64,000 bases of DNA from Anisus vortex (Eukaryota; Mollusca; Gastropoda; Planorbidae): the NCBI GenBank assembly GCA_949126835.1, contig OX421497.1, positions 8,574,445 through 8,638,444 of the forward strand, read 5' to 3'. Below are positions 13,041 to 23,284 of this stretch, in pieces; within the stretch, counting starts at the first letter, position 1; each line of letters starts with the position of its first letter. The notes under the pieces are model-generated. The model did not search any database and had not been told where the DNA came from. It saw only the letters and a list, made by a program, of their open reading frames with translations. The translations under genes and the position numbers were made by a program.

Positions 13041-16000
13041 GTAAGTTCACTTTGATCTAGTCAATTATTAATTACTTCACCTTTGTTTAGTTCACTAATT
13101 TGTTGATCTTGATTGTTTAAATATTCAATCATACCCTCCCCTTCATTTTCCATTCTTTACTTTTTGCATTTCCCCGACTCTCTGTCACCTATATCTATAG
13201 CGTTGTTAAGACTTTCCTCTTTTCTCTGTCTATCTTTCTCCCTTTCTCTCTTTCTCCTTCTATCGTTTTCTTTGTCTGTCTCTCTCCCTCTCTCTCTCTA
13301 TCCGTCTCTCTCTCTCACTTTGTCTCTCTGTGTTTATTTCTTTCTCTCCTTTTGTCTCTGTGTTTTTCTCCCTCTCCCTCTCTCTCTCTTTCTCACTTTG
13401 TCTATCTCTGTTTCTCTCTCTCTCTCTCTCTCCCTCTCTAGGTTTCTCTTTCGGTTTCTCGCACACACCAAATAATATTAAATTCCATTTATAGAATCGC
13501 AAAAAAGTTGACATCTAATAATGCTGTTAATAAATGCGATTTTTCGTTAAAGAGAGATTTTTATTTTATTTTTTAATGTTCATATAAATATCGCCCAACC
13601 CCGCCCCTACCTTTTGTAGCATTTTCTAAAGGCTTCCAGAGACAAATTATGTGGTTTTGCATGAACTTTTAGTAATAGATCATTTTTCAGATTCCAATTT
13701 CAATTACAAATCTGGTAGATTGAGTCTTAATGTGTTTTTTAGTATAAAAGCTTAGAAATTGTTAGTTTTCGATTACATGAAAATTAGCGTAATGTTATAT
13801 TATAGTTTGCGATCGATTGTATTTGACTTTTTACTTAGACTTTGATACTTCCGCGCCGTTCGGCACATCGGGACAAGGGGAGTTCTCCAGCGGGCTCTGT
13901 CGTAGCCGCTGCTGTTACGAAAGTTGATGTCTTCCCAGTGCTAAATAGCACTAGACTAAGTGCCCCTGGAAATAGTCAACGAACCACAGTGGCATGTGGA
14001 GAGTTATAGAATCAAGCGTTCCTGGTGCAAATATATTATAATTCACCAAAATATAGTAGGCCTATTAGTTTTAAAATAACGTATCTTTAAATTTTACAGA
14101 CGCTCCTTCAACACAGAGCAAAAAAAATATTGCTTAGTGCGGTTCTCCATAGTTTCATTCTACTCTTACAGGTTGATAAGTGATCTTAAATGATGTTAAG
14201 TATTTGGTTTTCTGGCTCTGGCTCAGGCAACACAATCCCATAGCCGAATCACGCTCCAAAAAAAAATTAGCTTATTTAAACTAGACCTTTAAATTGCGTT
14301 AAGAAAACCTTCTTTTTTTTATTCTGTCTTTGTAAATACTTTATAAGTTGATTATGCTTCACTCTTAAAATGATTTAAATAACTCACCTTTGCTGTTCAG
14401 GCTGTTCTGGTTTCTTCAAGCGCAGCATCCACAAGAACAGGGCCTACACCTGCAAAGCCCAGGGTCCTCTGAAGGGCCGCTGCCCGGTAGACAAAACCCA
14501 CAGAAACCAGTGCCGTGCGTGTCGGTTGAACAAATGCTTCCAGGCAGACATGAACAAAGAGGGTAAGCTGACCTTAGTCAAACTGTCTTGGGTTGATTGA
14601 TTTGACGTTTGAGAAACTTGGAGAAGTGGCCGTAAATGAACTGTTCAAAAATAGATGTCAGTATAGAAAAATATTTGATCTCTACGAGGTCAATATAAAA
14701 CAGAGGAACCAAGAAAATGGAGAATTTAGAAACATACAGGCTAAAGAAAACACATAGTCTAGAGTTAGAGCATACATAGCATAGAAAATGCAAAATATAA
14801 GGCAAACGGAATGATGATGATGCGTATTTTCGATGAGGACCATCCAATGTCTTGTGGGTTCGGAGATGGCTGATGAGGCCTATTTCTGCCCGAAATTATT
14901 TGCCATAGTGGGAGCACAGGTGCGTGGCTTGATGGCCGGTAGAAGCGGGGCTGTCTTTGCTGGATTTTCTTATTTGTCATTTTTCAGTAGCGACCCTTCG
15001 CCTTTTATCTTCGTTGGCTGCTGCTCCAGTTCTAGTCGTGTTGCGCCAAGAGTATCGATCCCCGGCCAGGCTTTCCCCAGTTGTTTGGATCGATTTCAAA
15101 GTTTCTTAGGGAGGCCTTCAGGGTGTCTATAAACATCTTCTTTTGCCCTCCTCGCGAGCGCTTTCCTGCGACTAGTTCGCCATAGAGGATCTTTTTGGGT
15201 AGACGTCCTTCTGGCATGAGTACAACATGGCCTGCCCATCTGAGCTGGGCTTTTCCCATTCGGGTGTATATGCTTGGCATGCCAGTCCGCGCGAGGACCT
15301 CAACGTCCGGGTCCTCTGGCCTGCCACCTGACCCGTGTTAGCTGTCCATCTCTGATGGAAGAGATTTAGCTTCCTGGCGTGACGGCTATACTCGGTCCAG
15401 GTTTCATATGCACAGAGAAGGTTTGGTAGAACTGTAGCTGCATAAATTTTTAGTTTGGTTTGCAGCTTGATGCCTCTCCGATTCCAAATGGAATATAGAG
15501 GGTACAGAATACAGAATATAGAACACTCAAAATATAGAACATACAAATATAACATGCACAGCCTTAGATTTATTTATAAAACAGGGGTCGTCAACTTTTA
15601 AATGATAATAATAATAATAATGGTAATTTATGTAGCGCTTCTTTCCATACAATTAAATTTAGCATGCTCAGGCCGCTCTTGGAATAACTAGCAGGGGCAG
15701 TTATATTGGTATGAAAGGCACACAGCCAAAGGAAAATGTCTTTAATTAAGCACTTTTCAAAAGACTCTTTTGTCTCAGATTCTCTCAGTGTCTTAGGCAA
15801 GCTGTTCCACATAGAAGGTACCAATGATTCAATGAGCGCACTCCAATGTACTTCTTTTTGTGTCCAGCCACACATGTGAATTTTAAGGACAATAGTGTGT
15901 CAAAGTAGGATTTCTAATTCATTCACCGTGCCAACAACTCTACAGTCAACCTGATCTACCATAGTTTTTTTAATTATTTTTTTTTACAAGAGCGTTAGCA

Positions 16001-19000
16001 TGGCCAAGGCCAAAATCAAATGGCGCTTCACAGAGACACCATTGCAGAAATCCACACGTAAAACTGTTAGATATTACGTTAAATAGAAAATTTCACATGA
16101 GAATCGGATACGTGGGAAGGCATAAACCCCCGAAGAATCCGGAACCCGTTTCAGATAGAGCTCTAAAATCCTGTTTCCGTTCCGTTTGTATGATTCAAAA
16201 AATTACACAAACTTTTTCAACACACACACACAAAAATATATATATAATTATGCGAAGAGTTAAATTAAATTTTCTTTTTTTCAAATTTGTGTTAAATTCT
16301 AACATTAAAATCCTGAATTATTTAGTTGAGCCACGCAGAATGAAAATACGTCAAAAGTAAAAACAACAAATTATTGAAGAAAATTGTTAAAGCCTTTTTA
16401 TACATAATAAAAATAAACGTGTTTGTGATTTATATCCTGTTCTTCTTATTTTGTATTTTATATAAGCTTAAAATCAAATGCCAACATTTAAAACTTCATT
16501 TGTTATATCAATTTTAGCACCTGATTTCACTTAGTTTACTAAAATTGTCTAAATTTTGATATGAGCCCAAGTCAAAAGGTGCTCTTTCAAGGGAAACAAT
16601 TTCATATTCACAGAGAGATGTAAAAATGCACTTAAGTATTGTCAGAACCTTCCTACACATGATTTGAATAGTGGGAAGATAAGTTATACACTGGAAAAGA
16701 CACAGTGACGAAAAACGCGAAACAAAAGAAATGGCTGCTATAGACACCTTGGTGTCACTTAGGACAAATGACAACAAAAAATTGACTTCAGAAAAAACAT
16801 ACTAATTCTTGATGGATTTATTCAAGAATTTAACACACATATCTCCATAGCCTATATTTATGATATTCAAGAGTATTACAAGCATAGGAGTTGCAAAAGA
16901 GGGGGTTTAGGAGCATAAACTCCACTCACTTGAAATGACAACAACTGTCCTAAGGGACACTATTTCTTTTAAACCCTTGTAAAAAAAATATCCCTGCATC
17001 AATTTGAGCAAACTTTGTGGCAAATAGTTATTTAAGGGCTTCTTGTATTCACCAAATGAGTTTGAGATACATATAAAGCTCCTAGGTTATTGAAATAAAG
17101 TCTAAAAAAATTGCATGTAATTAGTCACTTAGAGTCACCGGCAAAAAAAAACGTAACATTCTTATCAAAAATGCGTTTTGAGGCATATTTTAATCAACCT
17201 AGGTCAAAATGCTATCTATTGCTATCTCGTTGTCCATGTTTGGTGTGAACTATGTCCAAGTTTTAACTATTTCATTGCATTTTGACCCATTAATAGCGAT
17301 TTTTAAAATATCAGTTTTGAGATACGACCTATTGACTTAAGCTTATACACACAGTCGACAACTATGTTAAAGAAAGAGATGCGCAAGTAATCATGCAAAC
17401 TGTGTAGTTAATGTAATGTTTGAAAATGAATATACAATGCAATGTCATTTAGTATTTATCTAATTAATATAACTTTTGAATAATTTGATAATTTTAAAAG
17501 CTACAAATCGCAATGCATTTATTATTTTATACAGTGCTTTTTTTATTAAAAAAATAGGTGCCGGTACTCAGTGATGGATTGCCTAACTTTTAAAGCAGTT
17601 TCGGATTTTATATTTTAATTCTTATTGCGCACAATTTTAAAAGAATTCAATTTTAACAAATTAATAATAAAATAAATTAATAATAAACGTTAAAATACAA
17701 GAAAAGCAATAATTTTTTCCCCACATTGAAAAAGGTGCCGGTACACCTACCGGTGCGTACCGTCACAAAAAAAGCACTGATTTTATATATAAAGGATTAA
17801 AATGTATTTTAACTATTAACGCAAAATAAATGGGTCAATCATCTCCCTTTAATTAAATTTAAGTTTCCAAATTTAATTCTAATGGTGCCAAACGGTAACG
17901 GTTCTGTTTTGTAATATAAGTTCTATTTATTAATAGCTATTTTTTCATTATACAAATCCACTATATTATGGTTATTATGTGGAAAAAGATATTAGATTTT
18001 TTTACGTTAAACAGTTGTAGCCTAAAAAACTTTTCCTGCATTAGATTTTTTTTAAAACATATATAGGCTAATTATAACAAAGACATAATATAATCATAGT
18101 ATATACGCATCTTATATATATAAACATAAGAAAAGAAATGAATTTGTTCTAGAATTAACTATATTTATTCTTAATTAAAGAAGATGAGCATAAGAAATCA
18201 TTTAAATGTAATTATTCTGTATCAATTAATTTGCACGTGCGCATTGTCCTTGAATGCTCTTCGCTATCAAAAGCTGAAAGTAGAGGGATTGCCTACTCAG
18301 CGGGCACACCACGTCGTATTGATTCCATTGCCCAAACTTCGGTGCATGTGTTGCCTCAATTTGTTGCGTATTGAGATGGCTGTATTTTTTTTACTGGCGA
18401 CTATTGTGCTGTAGTTGAGAAAAGCATTGTACAATTTTTTGCTAACAAACGGTGCATAAGTACTATTTCTATACTTATATCTATATATGTATCAATAATC
18501 TATACCTGTACCTAGATCTATTCGTCTATCTATATCCCTACCTGTATTTATAGTTGAATCTATACCTGTATCTATGTCTATACCAATACCTATGACAATG
18601 TCAATATCTATATCTAATCTACATATATACCTATATCGACATCTATTCATATAGCTATATGTATTGTTTATGCTTGTTCATCTATATATATATATATATA
18701 TACCTTTATCTTTATCATTAACTATATTTATAATATTATATTTGCCACTAGTATGTATGGGATCGAGAACGTTGATATTAATTTTCTATGCAAAGTTTTT
18801 TTTCCATCTATGATGTTGAAATAAGGTTTTACATTAAGCTAACTTTCCGACTCCCTTTCAGCCGTCCAGCATGAGAGAGGGCCCAGGAAGCCCAAGTCTA
18901 AGCCCGGGGAGCACACGGGGCCACTGATGGTTGACACGAGGTGCCACAACAACTCTCAGGAGCACCCCATCGACCTGAGCCTCGGGGTGAGCGCCCCGTG

Positions 19001-21258
19001 CCCGCTGCTGCCCATGCCGTACCAGCACGACGTGACCCTCTCCGCCGCCCCGCACGTGTTCCCGGAGCCCCAGATGCTGATGCTGGGCTACGTCAACAGA
19101 TTCCACGACCTGATGCACATTCAGGTGAGGGAATGGGTTAGCTGCACAGATATTGGAATCTCTATGTTCAGTGCCAGAAGCTTTCAATCAACCTATTATA
19201 GAATTTACATGTTCGGTTTGTCTGTGTTTTTTTGCTCCTGTCAGTTTGACTGATCGAGATAATAAATAGAGACATTAGAAGGATACGAAGGAAATTTTTA
19301 TTATGTCATGCAAACTGAGTAGTTAATGTAATGTTTAAAAATGTACATATACAATGCAATGTTGAATTCTTTTTATTTTTTTAATAAATAAAAAAGTATT
19401 ACAAATATGAATATATACATATACTGTAATGAAAAATCCACACAAAATAAAAATGTGCACGTTTTAAGAAATTTAATGATTTAAGTAATTATAAGAGCTA
19501 TTTCCCTTGCACTGCTTTCACTCAATGAGTTGTTATTATGACGGCTTCTGGGAAAACCCCCACTTCATGTAATGCTGCGCAGTTTGCTGTTTTGTTGAAA
19601 TCGTTAGTATATATTATATACCAGGTGTGTGCAACATTTTTAGGCTTTGGGTAATATAAAGCGATTGATAAAAAAAAATGGGCTAGTCTACATATTATTT
19701 ATACACTCAAAATTTATATTTAAAAAAACATCAACCAAAACTAATGATCCACGGAGCTAGCGACGATTTGTTCACCAATTTTCGTCTCCGCGGCTCACTA
19801 TGAGGTCTGTGTGGCCCTCCCATTGCCAAGAAGCTTATACATTTCCCCCAACTACACTCAGGCACTCTTCAATGCTGGGTAGACTCCTAGTCACACACAT
19901 GAGGCTTAGACAGGATTCGAACCCGATACTTTCGAGATAGCAATCCCAAGTGCTGCCACTAGATTACCCTGTCCCACTCAAAAGGGGTCACCATTAGGGG
20001 CCCACGATTTACCGCGATCCGCGGAATTATACACCAAGCCGCGGAATTTCACACAAAGTCGCGGAATTTAAAATAAAATAGCGTACCGCAGACTGTAGGA
20101 TTTTTTGTCGCTGTAAATCGTGGACCCTAACCCTAACCCTAACCCTAACCACTGTTATTGTCTAAAGTCTAGGATCGTTTCTTTTCTTACCTTCAGCAAG
20201 GTCCGTCGGCATTCAGCAGTCCAGTTTCCACACCTTTAGTGACCAGCTTCCACCAGGACTTGTTTCAGGAGGTCATGGTCAGACTGATGTTCACTGTGGT
20301 CACGTGGGTCCGGCACATCCCAGCATTCATCTCCCTTTGTACCACTGACCAGGTAAATGAGTGGAGGATTTACCACTGTCTGTCGATCTATTTGTCTGTC
20401 TGTCTATCTATCTATTTATCTATCTATCCGTATATCTGTTTGTCTGTTAATTCGTCTGTCTGCTTGTCTGCTTGTATATCTATCTTCATCGATCATATGG
20501 ATCGATTTGGTCGGACAAGATTACTTCTTACTTTATACATCTCTAAAAAAGTGTATATAATTATATGCCTTTTTTTTAAGTCAAGATTAATCGAATATTT
20601 TGTCAATAAGACTTTCAGTTTCTTAAGACCTGTATAATTATTCTAAATACGTCTTTAAAATGTTATATTTTCTTCAAATAGAATTTAGTTAAATAATATT
20701 TATAAATTATTAGGAATTAAACTAGTAAATATAAAAATAATTTCATGAAGGGTAACTCATGTTCACGAGTTAATTTCATTGTTATCTCCCTTACACCAGA
20801 CGCTTCTCATCGCCTCGGCGTGGAAGGAGCTTTTCCTCCTGGGGCTGGTCCAGTGGGGGCTGCCCGTGGAGCATTTGATTTCCAGGGAGGAGCTGGTCTC
20901 CGCCGGCGTTGACATTGAGGACTGCTTGAACGTGTGCCAGATGATCGCAAGGGTGAGGGAGGTTTCACTGGACGCGACGGAAGTGACGTGCATAAAGGCC
21001 ATCGCCCTGTTTAAACCAGGTAGTGCAAACAATGCCATTGCCGCCCTCCTCGCCCCCAATTACATACTCCTTTCAAGAAATCTATGTTCAACCTACTAAT
21101 GATATTATAGCCTTTTTATGTTATGTTGTATTCTGATTTTTAGGTGTAAGTTATAACCTTATCTGATTTGTTAGGTAGTCAGACAGACAGAATAAAGTAT
21201 TAAATAGTTTGATAGGTCACGAAAGCTATACCAATAGATAGATAGATAGATAGATGAG

Positions 21259-21319
<61 letters not shown>

Positions 21320-21322
21320 GAG

Positions 21323-21411
<89 letters not shown>

Positions 21412-21414
21412 GAG

Positions 21415-21471
<57 letters not shown>

Positions 21472-21774
21472 TCAGATAGCATACAGCTCAATCCATACAA
21501 ATGTAAATCTATTGTAACTTCTACAGATATCCAAGGGCTGACAGATAAGAGCCAGATCCAAGGTATCCAAGACCAGGCCCAGCTCATGCTGAACAGACAC
21601 ATCCAGCTGACCTACCCCAGACAGATGATCCGCTTCGGCCGTCTCCTGATGCTGCTGTCCAAGATGCAAACGGTCAGCTCAGCTGTCGTGGAGAGGATCT
21701 TCTTCAGGGGTCTGCTGGCCAGCTCGTCCATTGACAAACTCATTGGGAACATCGTGCACGGCGATTTCTTATGA
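12960..21774 (+). CDS. dsf: NR2E-group nuclear receptor, dissatisfaction-like (5' end missing)
   Basis: Six exons (12960-13040, 14401-14562, 18862-19124, 20197-20352, 20800-21019, 21527-21774) join in frame through GT/AG introns to 376 residues and a TGA stop. The DNA-binding domain starts at [14 protein letters not shown], has the P-box [11 protein letters not shown] and ends [12 protein letters not shown], all hallmarks of the tailless/TLX/Dsf class. Nine residues separate the first two cysteines of finger II; TLX has seven and Drosophila Dsf, as I recall it, nine, so I favour Dsf. A hinge of about 95 residues carries PIDLS at residues 117-121. The ligand-binding domain has the helix 3-5 signature WVRHIPAF, then DQ, LL and AWKELFLLG. 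The C-terminus GNIVHGDFL lacks a typical acidic AF-2 core, as expected of repressor-type NR2E proteins. The family acts in the nucleus as DNA-binding repressors; Drosophila dsf works in sex-specific neurons. The first exon needs one base before GT GAC and is not certain. NR2E is near certain; Dsf rather than TLX is likely. Confidence 0.88.
13120..13440. repeat. CT-rich simple sequence in a dsf-like intron
   Basis: This is dense in tctctc and tttctc words, just inside the intron that separates the two zinc-finger exons. Open frames on either strand are low complexity. Confidence 0.85.
14401..14562 (+). CDS. dsf: dsf-like exon: P-box and second zinc finger
   Basis: The acceptor is gctgttcAG at 14399-14400 and the donor is GTAAGC at 14563. 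It encodes [19 protein letters not shown], then [20 protein letters not shown] and [13 protein letters not shown]. The four finger II cysteines are present. The nine-residue spacing between the first two is the feature that separates this protein from vertebrate TLX and PNR. Confidence 0.95.
14825..15500 (-). mobile_element. LINE fragment on the - strand: reverse transcriptase C-terminus and C2H2 tail
   Basis: The - strand reads [36 protein letters not shown] text and [20 protein letters not shown], then a C-terminal finger-like end THLCSHYGK and [13 protein letters not shown]. Stops and frameshifts break it. The 3' side ends in gatgatgatgcg, a short GAT tail. It lies antisense inside the dsf-like intron. 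Confidence 0.8.
15582..16010. mobile_element. hAT-like MITE split by a LINE fragment
   Basis: The left end caggggtcgtcaacttttaa and the later block aatagtgtgtcaaagtagga, ttcattcaccgtgccaacaa match the family seen at 47988, 28639 and 63501. The right end is lost or unclear, so the end coordinate is approximate. Confidence 0.55.
15605..15889 (-). mobile_element. LINE 3' fragment nested in a hAT-like MITE
   Basis: The - strand encodes [40 protein letters not shown] and CLIKDIF, the W-NSLP--LR---SFK-LK pattern at the end of many reverse transcriptases. An (ATT)n tail, seen as aataataataat on the + strand, marks its 3' end against the MITE sequence. Confidence 0.7.
15890..17531. other. AT-rich intron stretch without recognised features
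   Basis: It lies within the 4.3-kb dsf-like intron 14563-18861. I see no exon and no clear repeat family between the nested elements and the hAT-like element at 17532. Confidence 0.5.
17532..17779. mobile_element. hAT-like MITE with perfect 8-bp target duplication
   Basis: The ends are cagtgctttttttatt and aaaaaaagcactg, with ggtgccggtac near both ends in inverted layout. Both flanks are attttata (17524-17531 and 17780-17787), a perfect 8-bp duplication. Confidence 0.85.
18297..18325 (+). mobile_element. One-ended fragment of the GCGGGCACACCACGTCG fold-back element
   Basis: The sequence tcagcgggcacaccacgtcg followed by tatt matches one arm of the elements at 39746 and 63175. The other arm is absent. 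Confidence 0.5.
18460..18735. repeat. Degenerate TATC/TATA simple repeat upstream of a dsf-like exon
   Basis: Repeated ctatatctat, tatacctg and tatatata words fill this stretch and end about 130 bases before the exon at 18862. Confidence 0.8.
18862..19124 (+). CDS. dsf: dsf-like exon: C-terminal extension and hinge with PIDLS
   Basis: The acceptor is ccctttcAG at 18860-18861 and the donor is GTGAGG at 19125. It completes the C-terminal extension of the DNA-binding domain, [12 protein letters not shown], and encodes most of the hinge. PIDLSLG is at 18966-18986. The exon is clearly GC-richer than its introns. The open frame continues past the donor to 19253, but the joined frame and homology favour splicing at 19124. 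Confidence 0.9.
19622..19690 (-). mobile_element. Fragment of the hAT-like family seen at 62338
   Basis: The text caggtgtgtgcaacattttt and aggctttggg matches the reversed right end of the 62338-62535 element (cagGAGTGTGCAACATTTTT). Only one end is recognisable. Confidence 0.5.
19808..19978 (-). mobile_element. Diverged tRNA-derived SINE, family A-like
   Basis: Read on the - strand it holds a B box (gattcgaacccgat on +) and the gagtctacccagcattgaag block in the same order as family A. It is more diverged and lacks a clear 3' end. Confidence 0.5.
19995..20131. mobile_element. MITE with CCACGATTTAC inverted ends
   Basis: The left end aggggcccacgatttaccgc and the right end gctgtaaatcgtggaccct are inverted. 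Internal ccgcggaattt repeats occur. A related copy in opposite orientation is at about 27612-27722. Confidence 0.6.
20126..20151. repeat. Short telomere-like (CCCTAA)n run
   Basis: Four CCCTAA units in a row directly follow the right end of the MITE at 19995-20131. TTAGGG is the usual animal telomere repeat. This is an interstitial copy inside a dsf-like intron. Confidence 0.85.
20197..20352 (+). CDS. dsf: dsf-like exon: start of ligand-binding domain
   Basis: The acceptor is accttcAG at 20195-20196 and the donor is GTAAAT at 20353; both edges fall between codons. It encodes 52 residues, including [17 protein letters not shown] and [13 protein letters not shown]. These correspond to helices 1 to 4 of TLX, where the equivalent text is RLLFMSIKWAKSVPAF and LQDQ. 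Confidence 0.9.
20385..20490. repeat. TCTG/TCTA simple repeat in a dsf-like intron
   Basis: Degenerate tctgtctatctatctat words begin about 30 bases after the donor at 20353. Confidence 0.75.
20800..21019 (+). CDS. dsf: dsf-like exon: ligand-binding domain helices 4-8
   Basis: The acceptor is ttacaccAG at 20798-20799 and the donor is GTAGTG at 21020, weaker than the others. It encodes [20 protein letters not shown], the helix 4/5 signature, and later [17 protein letters not shown], which parallels LDATEFACLKCIVTFK of human TLX. It ends one base into an aspartate codon. Confidence 0.92.
21233..21472. repeat. Long (GATA)n array in the last dsf-like intron
   Basis: About 60 GATA units are interrupted by three gatgagtagata variants. 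The array ends about 55 bases before the last exon's acceptor. Confidence 0.95.
21527..21774 (+). CDS. dsf: dsf-like terminal exon and stop codon
   Basis: The acceptor is cttctacAG at 21525-21526 and the TGA stop is at 21772-21774. It encodes [20 protein letters not shown], then [12 protein letters not shown], matching helices 9 to 11 of TLX (LQDEAQLTLNSYI and RFGKLLLLLPAL). The last 12 bases are also the first element of a decayed tandem repeat that runs into the 3' flank. Confidence 0.92.
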
Positions 21775-22056
21775 TGAGCGGTGAATTGTTGTGGTTGTGC
21801 GCATGCGCCGCAAAACACAGGAAGTGTGACCTAGTTACTGAAACACGTGGATTTCTTATGATCGGAAAATGTGCGCAGCATTTAGTCAACAGTGTAGAGG
21901 ATTTTGTTGTCTGCGTATGCACAGAACAGAGGAAGTGTGTCCTAATGATTATAACCAGGCCATTTCTAATGATTGGACGAATATGGGCTTGCGGAAGTTG
22001 TGGAGTTAATTGGTTTTTATTGTGTGCGCATGCGCAGAACACGGGAAGTGTGGCCT
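21763..22056 (+). repeat. Three-copy decayed tandem repeat of about 112 bp spanning the dsf-like stop codon
   Basis: Three words recur in order: GATTTCTTATGAT (21763, 21850; ATTTCTAATGAT at 21962), TGCGCATGCG (21798, 22025; TGCGTATGCA at 21912) and GAAGTGTG (21821, 21932, 22045). Spacing between units is 111-114 bp, except that the first unit lacks about 26 bp. The first GATTTCTTATGAT is the receptor's last coding bases and stop. Confidence 0.75.
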
Positions 22057-22351
22057 AATTTGTGTGCATAAGACATTCATTGTGAAGATATAATTTCCAG
22101 CCGCAAGAAACTTTATCAGAGCTGAATTATATAATTTACAACAGCTGTTTAAAAAAAAACAAATGGGACATAAATCTTAAATGGGAAAGTTCCTTTTTCA
22201 TTTATGTGGACTTACATTATGGACTTTGTAAAATAACAGGAAAAAAAAATTACAAATAAGAATTTGAACAAACCTTTTTTTTTTATTTTATGCATTTTTT
22301 AAAATATAGATCTATTTTAAGATGTGTAGATCTAATAGCCTACACAACGTT

Positions 22352-22357
22352 AATAAA
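22352..22357 (+). promoter_or_regulatory. Possible polyadenylation signal of the dsf-like gene
   Basis: AATAAA lies 578 bases after the receptor stop codon in AT-rich DNA. A second AATAAA is at 22438-22443. There is no transcript evidence, and such hexamers are common in AT-rich sequence. Confidence 0.3.
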
Positions 22358-22444
22358 CTTTTTATTTATTTAGGAAGTAGGATGTGTCGATCTTTTTGTT
22401 CATTATATACTTTCAAATTAGCAAGATGAAATCATGTAATAAAC

Positions 22445-22648
22445 CAGAGGCGTAGATAGGAGAGGGCAATGGGAGTAGGCTACATTTGTCCGCAGGAAGA
22501 AAGGTAAACGGGGCGCCATAATTAGGCTTGCACAGTTACTTTATGACAGATTATAGTTAAAAAATGTGATTAAACGAAGGGGGGGGGGCGAGGGGGCGCC
22601 AATTTTATGGTTCGCCCCCGGGCGCAAAATATCATAACTACGCCGCTG
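22445..22648. mobile_element. hAT-like element with CAGAGGCGTAG ends
   Basis: The left end cagaggcgtagataggag and right end taactacgccgctg are inverted. Flanks taataaac and caacaaac match at 6 of 8 bases. A G-run and ggcgcc motifs fill the interior. Confidence 0.6.
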
Positions 22649-22796
22649 CAACAAACAGCTTCGAAATTGTTCAGAAGACAATTCTCTGTAGCCAGTCTGT
22701 GGTTTTTTACTTTGTACAGTACGTTGGATATAATAAATGCTTTCATTGGTTTTTTTCAACTGAGATAAATTTTATCTCACGTTTGTTTTTTATATA

Positions 22797-22945
22797 GACG
22801 CATCATGAGTTGGTGCGCAGTGAGTTGGTGCGCAATGAGTTGGTGCGCAATGAGTTGGTGCGCAAAGAGTTGGTGCGCAAAGAGTTGGTGCGCAATGAGT
22901 TGGTGCGCTAAGAGTTGGTGCACAAAGAGTTGGTGCGCTAAGAGT
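22797..22945. repeat. 15-bp minisatellite (GAGTTGGTGCGCAAT)
   Basis: About ten units of gagttggtgcgcaat or gagttggtgcgcaaa run in tandem. The antisense frame encodes a repeating five-residue text with no family match. Confidence 0.9.
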
Positions 22946-23284
22946 GCACACTTTGTGAGTGGGAGTTGTGCATAGCAACACGGTACGCAGGAAGTGAATT
23001 CGAAATCTAGTCGACGAATCAGTGCGCAGTGTTTTTATGGCGTCATTTCACTAGATCTAGAAAAAAAAAAACTTTTTTTTCGGCCCCCAATCACAATTAG
23101 GCCTGCCCAAATCACTCTTAGTTGCCAATACATGCACCCTTAGGGAGCCCGCCTGAATCTAGAACGCCCATCATGTGACGTTTGGTCTGGGTGTGAGTCA
23201 CATATAACTTTCAGTACCAGACGGCGCCCAATAACATTTCTAATTTATTAATTTGTGAATGTAAATCTGCAAACATCATCATCA

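Noticed and set aside
15172..15555. Host gene on the - strand at 15032-15555
   Set aside because: The text matches the C-terminus of retroelement reverse transcriptase and is broken by stops and frameshifts.
18927..19253. Longer hinge exon reading through the donor at 19125
   Set aside because: The GTGAGG donor joins in frame to the next conserved exon, and the read-through residues have no conserved feature. Retention in some transcripts cannot be excluded.
20126..20151. True chromosome end or fusion point
   Set aside because: Only four telomere units are present, inside an intron and at the end of a mobile element.
21171..21602. 143-residue frame of repeated LSIY
   Set aside because: It is the antisense translation of the GATA array in the receptor's last intron.
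22790..22981. Antisense frame with a five-residue THCAP repeat
   Set aside because: It is a 15-bp minisatellite with no signal peptide, no upstream gene structure and no family match.
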